NCBI GenBank assembly: GCA_964501705.1
Contig: CAZCUQ010000107.1
Coordinates: 1-5,979 of the forward strand
Direction: 5' to 3'
Origin: RGIG4694 sp964501705
Lineage (GTDB): Bacteria; Bacillota; Clostridia; Oscillospirales; Ruminococcaceae
Length of the DNA stretch: 5,979 bases
Part shown: positions 5,290 to 5,979 of the stretch, piece after piece
Position numbering within the stretch: the first letter of the stretch is position 1
Layout of the letters: each line of letters opens with the position of its first letter
The notes under the pieces: generated by a model
The model's database searches: none
Told to the model about the DNA's origin: nothing
What the model saw: the letters and a program-made list of their open reading frames with translations, nothing else
Program-made: the position numbers and the translations under genes

Positions 5290-5979
5290 TCAATAGTACA
5301 TAATCACGGGGGTACCTCTTTCAACGTTCTCGTAGAGATATTTTACCTCATTGTATTTCATGTTGATACAGCCGTGAGAGCCGTTGTTTATGTAGGTATC
5401 TCCGCCGTAGCTTGCTCTGCTGAGGTCGTGAAGACCTATTCCCTCGAAGCTGCATCTTAAGAAGTAGCTGCATTTTGTGGTGTAGGTTTCGCCTTTCATG
5501 GTATAGTTGGTTGCCTTGGTGTAAACGCTGTATATTCCGCCGGGTGTCTTTCTCGTGGAATCTGTCGCCTTGCCCGAAACTATCTGAGTCGTCTCGAAGT
5601 CGAGAACTCCCTCCTTGTAGTACCACAGGTGCTGAGCGGAAAGGTCTATTTCGATATAGGTATCGCCGATATCGTCGTTTGCCGAGCGTCCGGAGGGGAA
5701 GCCCTCGTAGCAGTATCCCGATTCAAGAGTCACGTACATAGGCTCGGTGGTGATGGATTGTCCCGCGTCAATGTATTCAAGGAGTTTGTCCACAGACTTT
5801 TCCTTATCTATCCACCAGCCGTACTGACCCGTGGAGTACTGATTCTGAGCGATCTGAATTGTTCCTCTTTCGGTAGTCTCGAAGTTTCGCGTAGTCATGA
5901 ATGTGTCATATTTTTGCGCGAGGGTATCAATAAAGCTTTCAGCTTTTGTGCGGTCAACCGTGACAGTGCCGTCGGGGGA
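5290..5979 (-). CDS. L,D-transpeptidase (YkuD) with PG-binding domain, N-terminus outside window
   Basis: This enzyme family makes 3-3 cross-links or related bonds in peptidoglycan outside the membrane, using a catalytic cysteine. The visible 229 codons are open to the right edge; the ATG at 5898 is internal, because the frame continues upstream without a stop and DGTVTVDRTKAESFID is typical of the domain ahead of it. The first ~90 residues match the end of a PG-binding-4 domain (KYDT, then R-x-F-x-T and YGWWID). Next comes the YkuD domain: DTYIEIDLSAQHLWYY, a VSGKATDSTRKTPGGIY segment, and the active site GIGLHD then SHGCINM, with Cys at 5368-5370 and His at 5374-5376. It ends with RGTPVIMYY, the usual C-terminus. 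The signal or membrane anchor expected at the N-terminus is not in the window. Two cysteines about 28 and 34 residues before the catalytic one (CSYFLRC) are not part of the usual motif. Substrate and cross-link type cannot be told from the sequence. Confidence 0.94.
   Translation of the reverse strand, partial: SPDGTVTVDRTKAESFIDTLAQKYDTFMTTRNFETTERGTIQIAQNQYSTGQYGWWIDKEKSVDKLLEYIDAGQSITTEPMYVTLESGYCYEGFPSGRSANDDIGDTYIEIDLSAQHLWYYKEGVLDFETTQIVSGKATDSTRKTPGGIYSVYTKATNYTMKGETYTTKCSYFLRCSFEGIGLHDLSRASYGGDTYINNGSHGCINMKYNEVKYLYENVERGTPVIMYY

Overview
The window looks like chromosomal DNA of an endospore-forming Firmicute, most likely a clostridium of moderate GC. The reasons are a tricistronic gerA-gerB-gerC germinant receptor operon, a YjfB-family small protein, strong AGGAGG-type ribosome binding sites, TTGACA/TATAAT promoters and a peptidoglycan-binding/YkuD L,D-transpeptidase of the Gram-positive type. 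I cannot name the genus. Coding is dense, most genes lie on the minus strand, and the non-coding stretches are AT-rich.

Layout, left to right. The 5' end of a glutamate 5-kinase gene (proB, proline synthesis) runs off the left edge on the minus strand. Upstream of it on the same strand is a small three-helix membrane protein of unknown function (398-694) with a very good sigma-A promoter. A 407-base AT-rich gap (695-1101) follows. It holds divergent promoters, one for the membrane protein (minus) and one for a 62-residue YjfB-type protein (plus, 1102-1290), plus a 10-bp inverted repeat between them. The yjfB-like gene ends in a strong hairpin terminator that also sits just past the convergent ger operon.

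The centre (1358-4795, minus) is the ger operon: gerA (five- or six-helix membrane subunit with large soluble N-terminal part), gerB (APC-type permease subunit) and gerC (lipoprotein). Stop and start codons overlap by 8 and 4 bases, which suggests translational coupling. Together these make one complete Ger-type nutrient receptor of the spore inner membrane. A sigma-G-like promoter upstream of gerA fits expression in the forespore.

The operon is divergent from a tRNA-Gln(CUG) gene (4997-5072, CCA encoded), which has its own TTGACA-17-TATACT promoter and a 21-bp terminator hairpin. At the right edge, on the minus strand, is the C-terminal part of a secreted-type L,D-transpeptidase (PG-binding-4 plus YkuD) with its own terminator.

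I found no mobile element, CRISPR array, rRNA or defence system. The window reads as ordinary core and sporulation-related chromosome. The most worthwhile second looks are the shortened GerC, the orphan yjfB-like gene with its long upstream region, and the unknown membrane protein next to proB.
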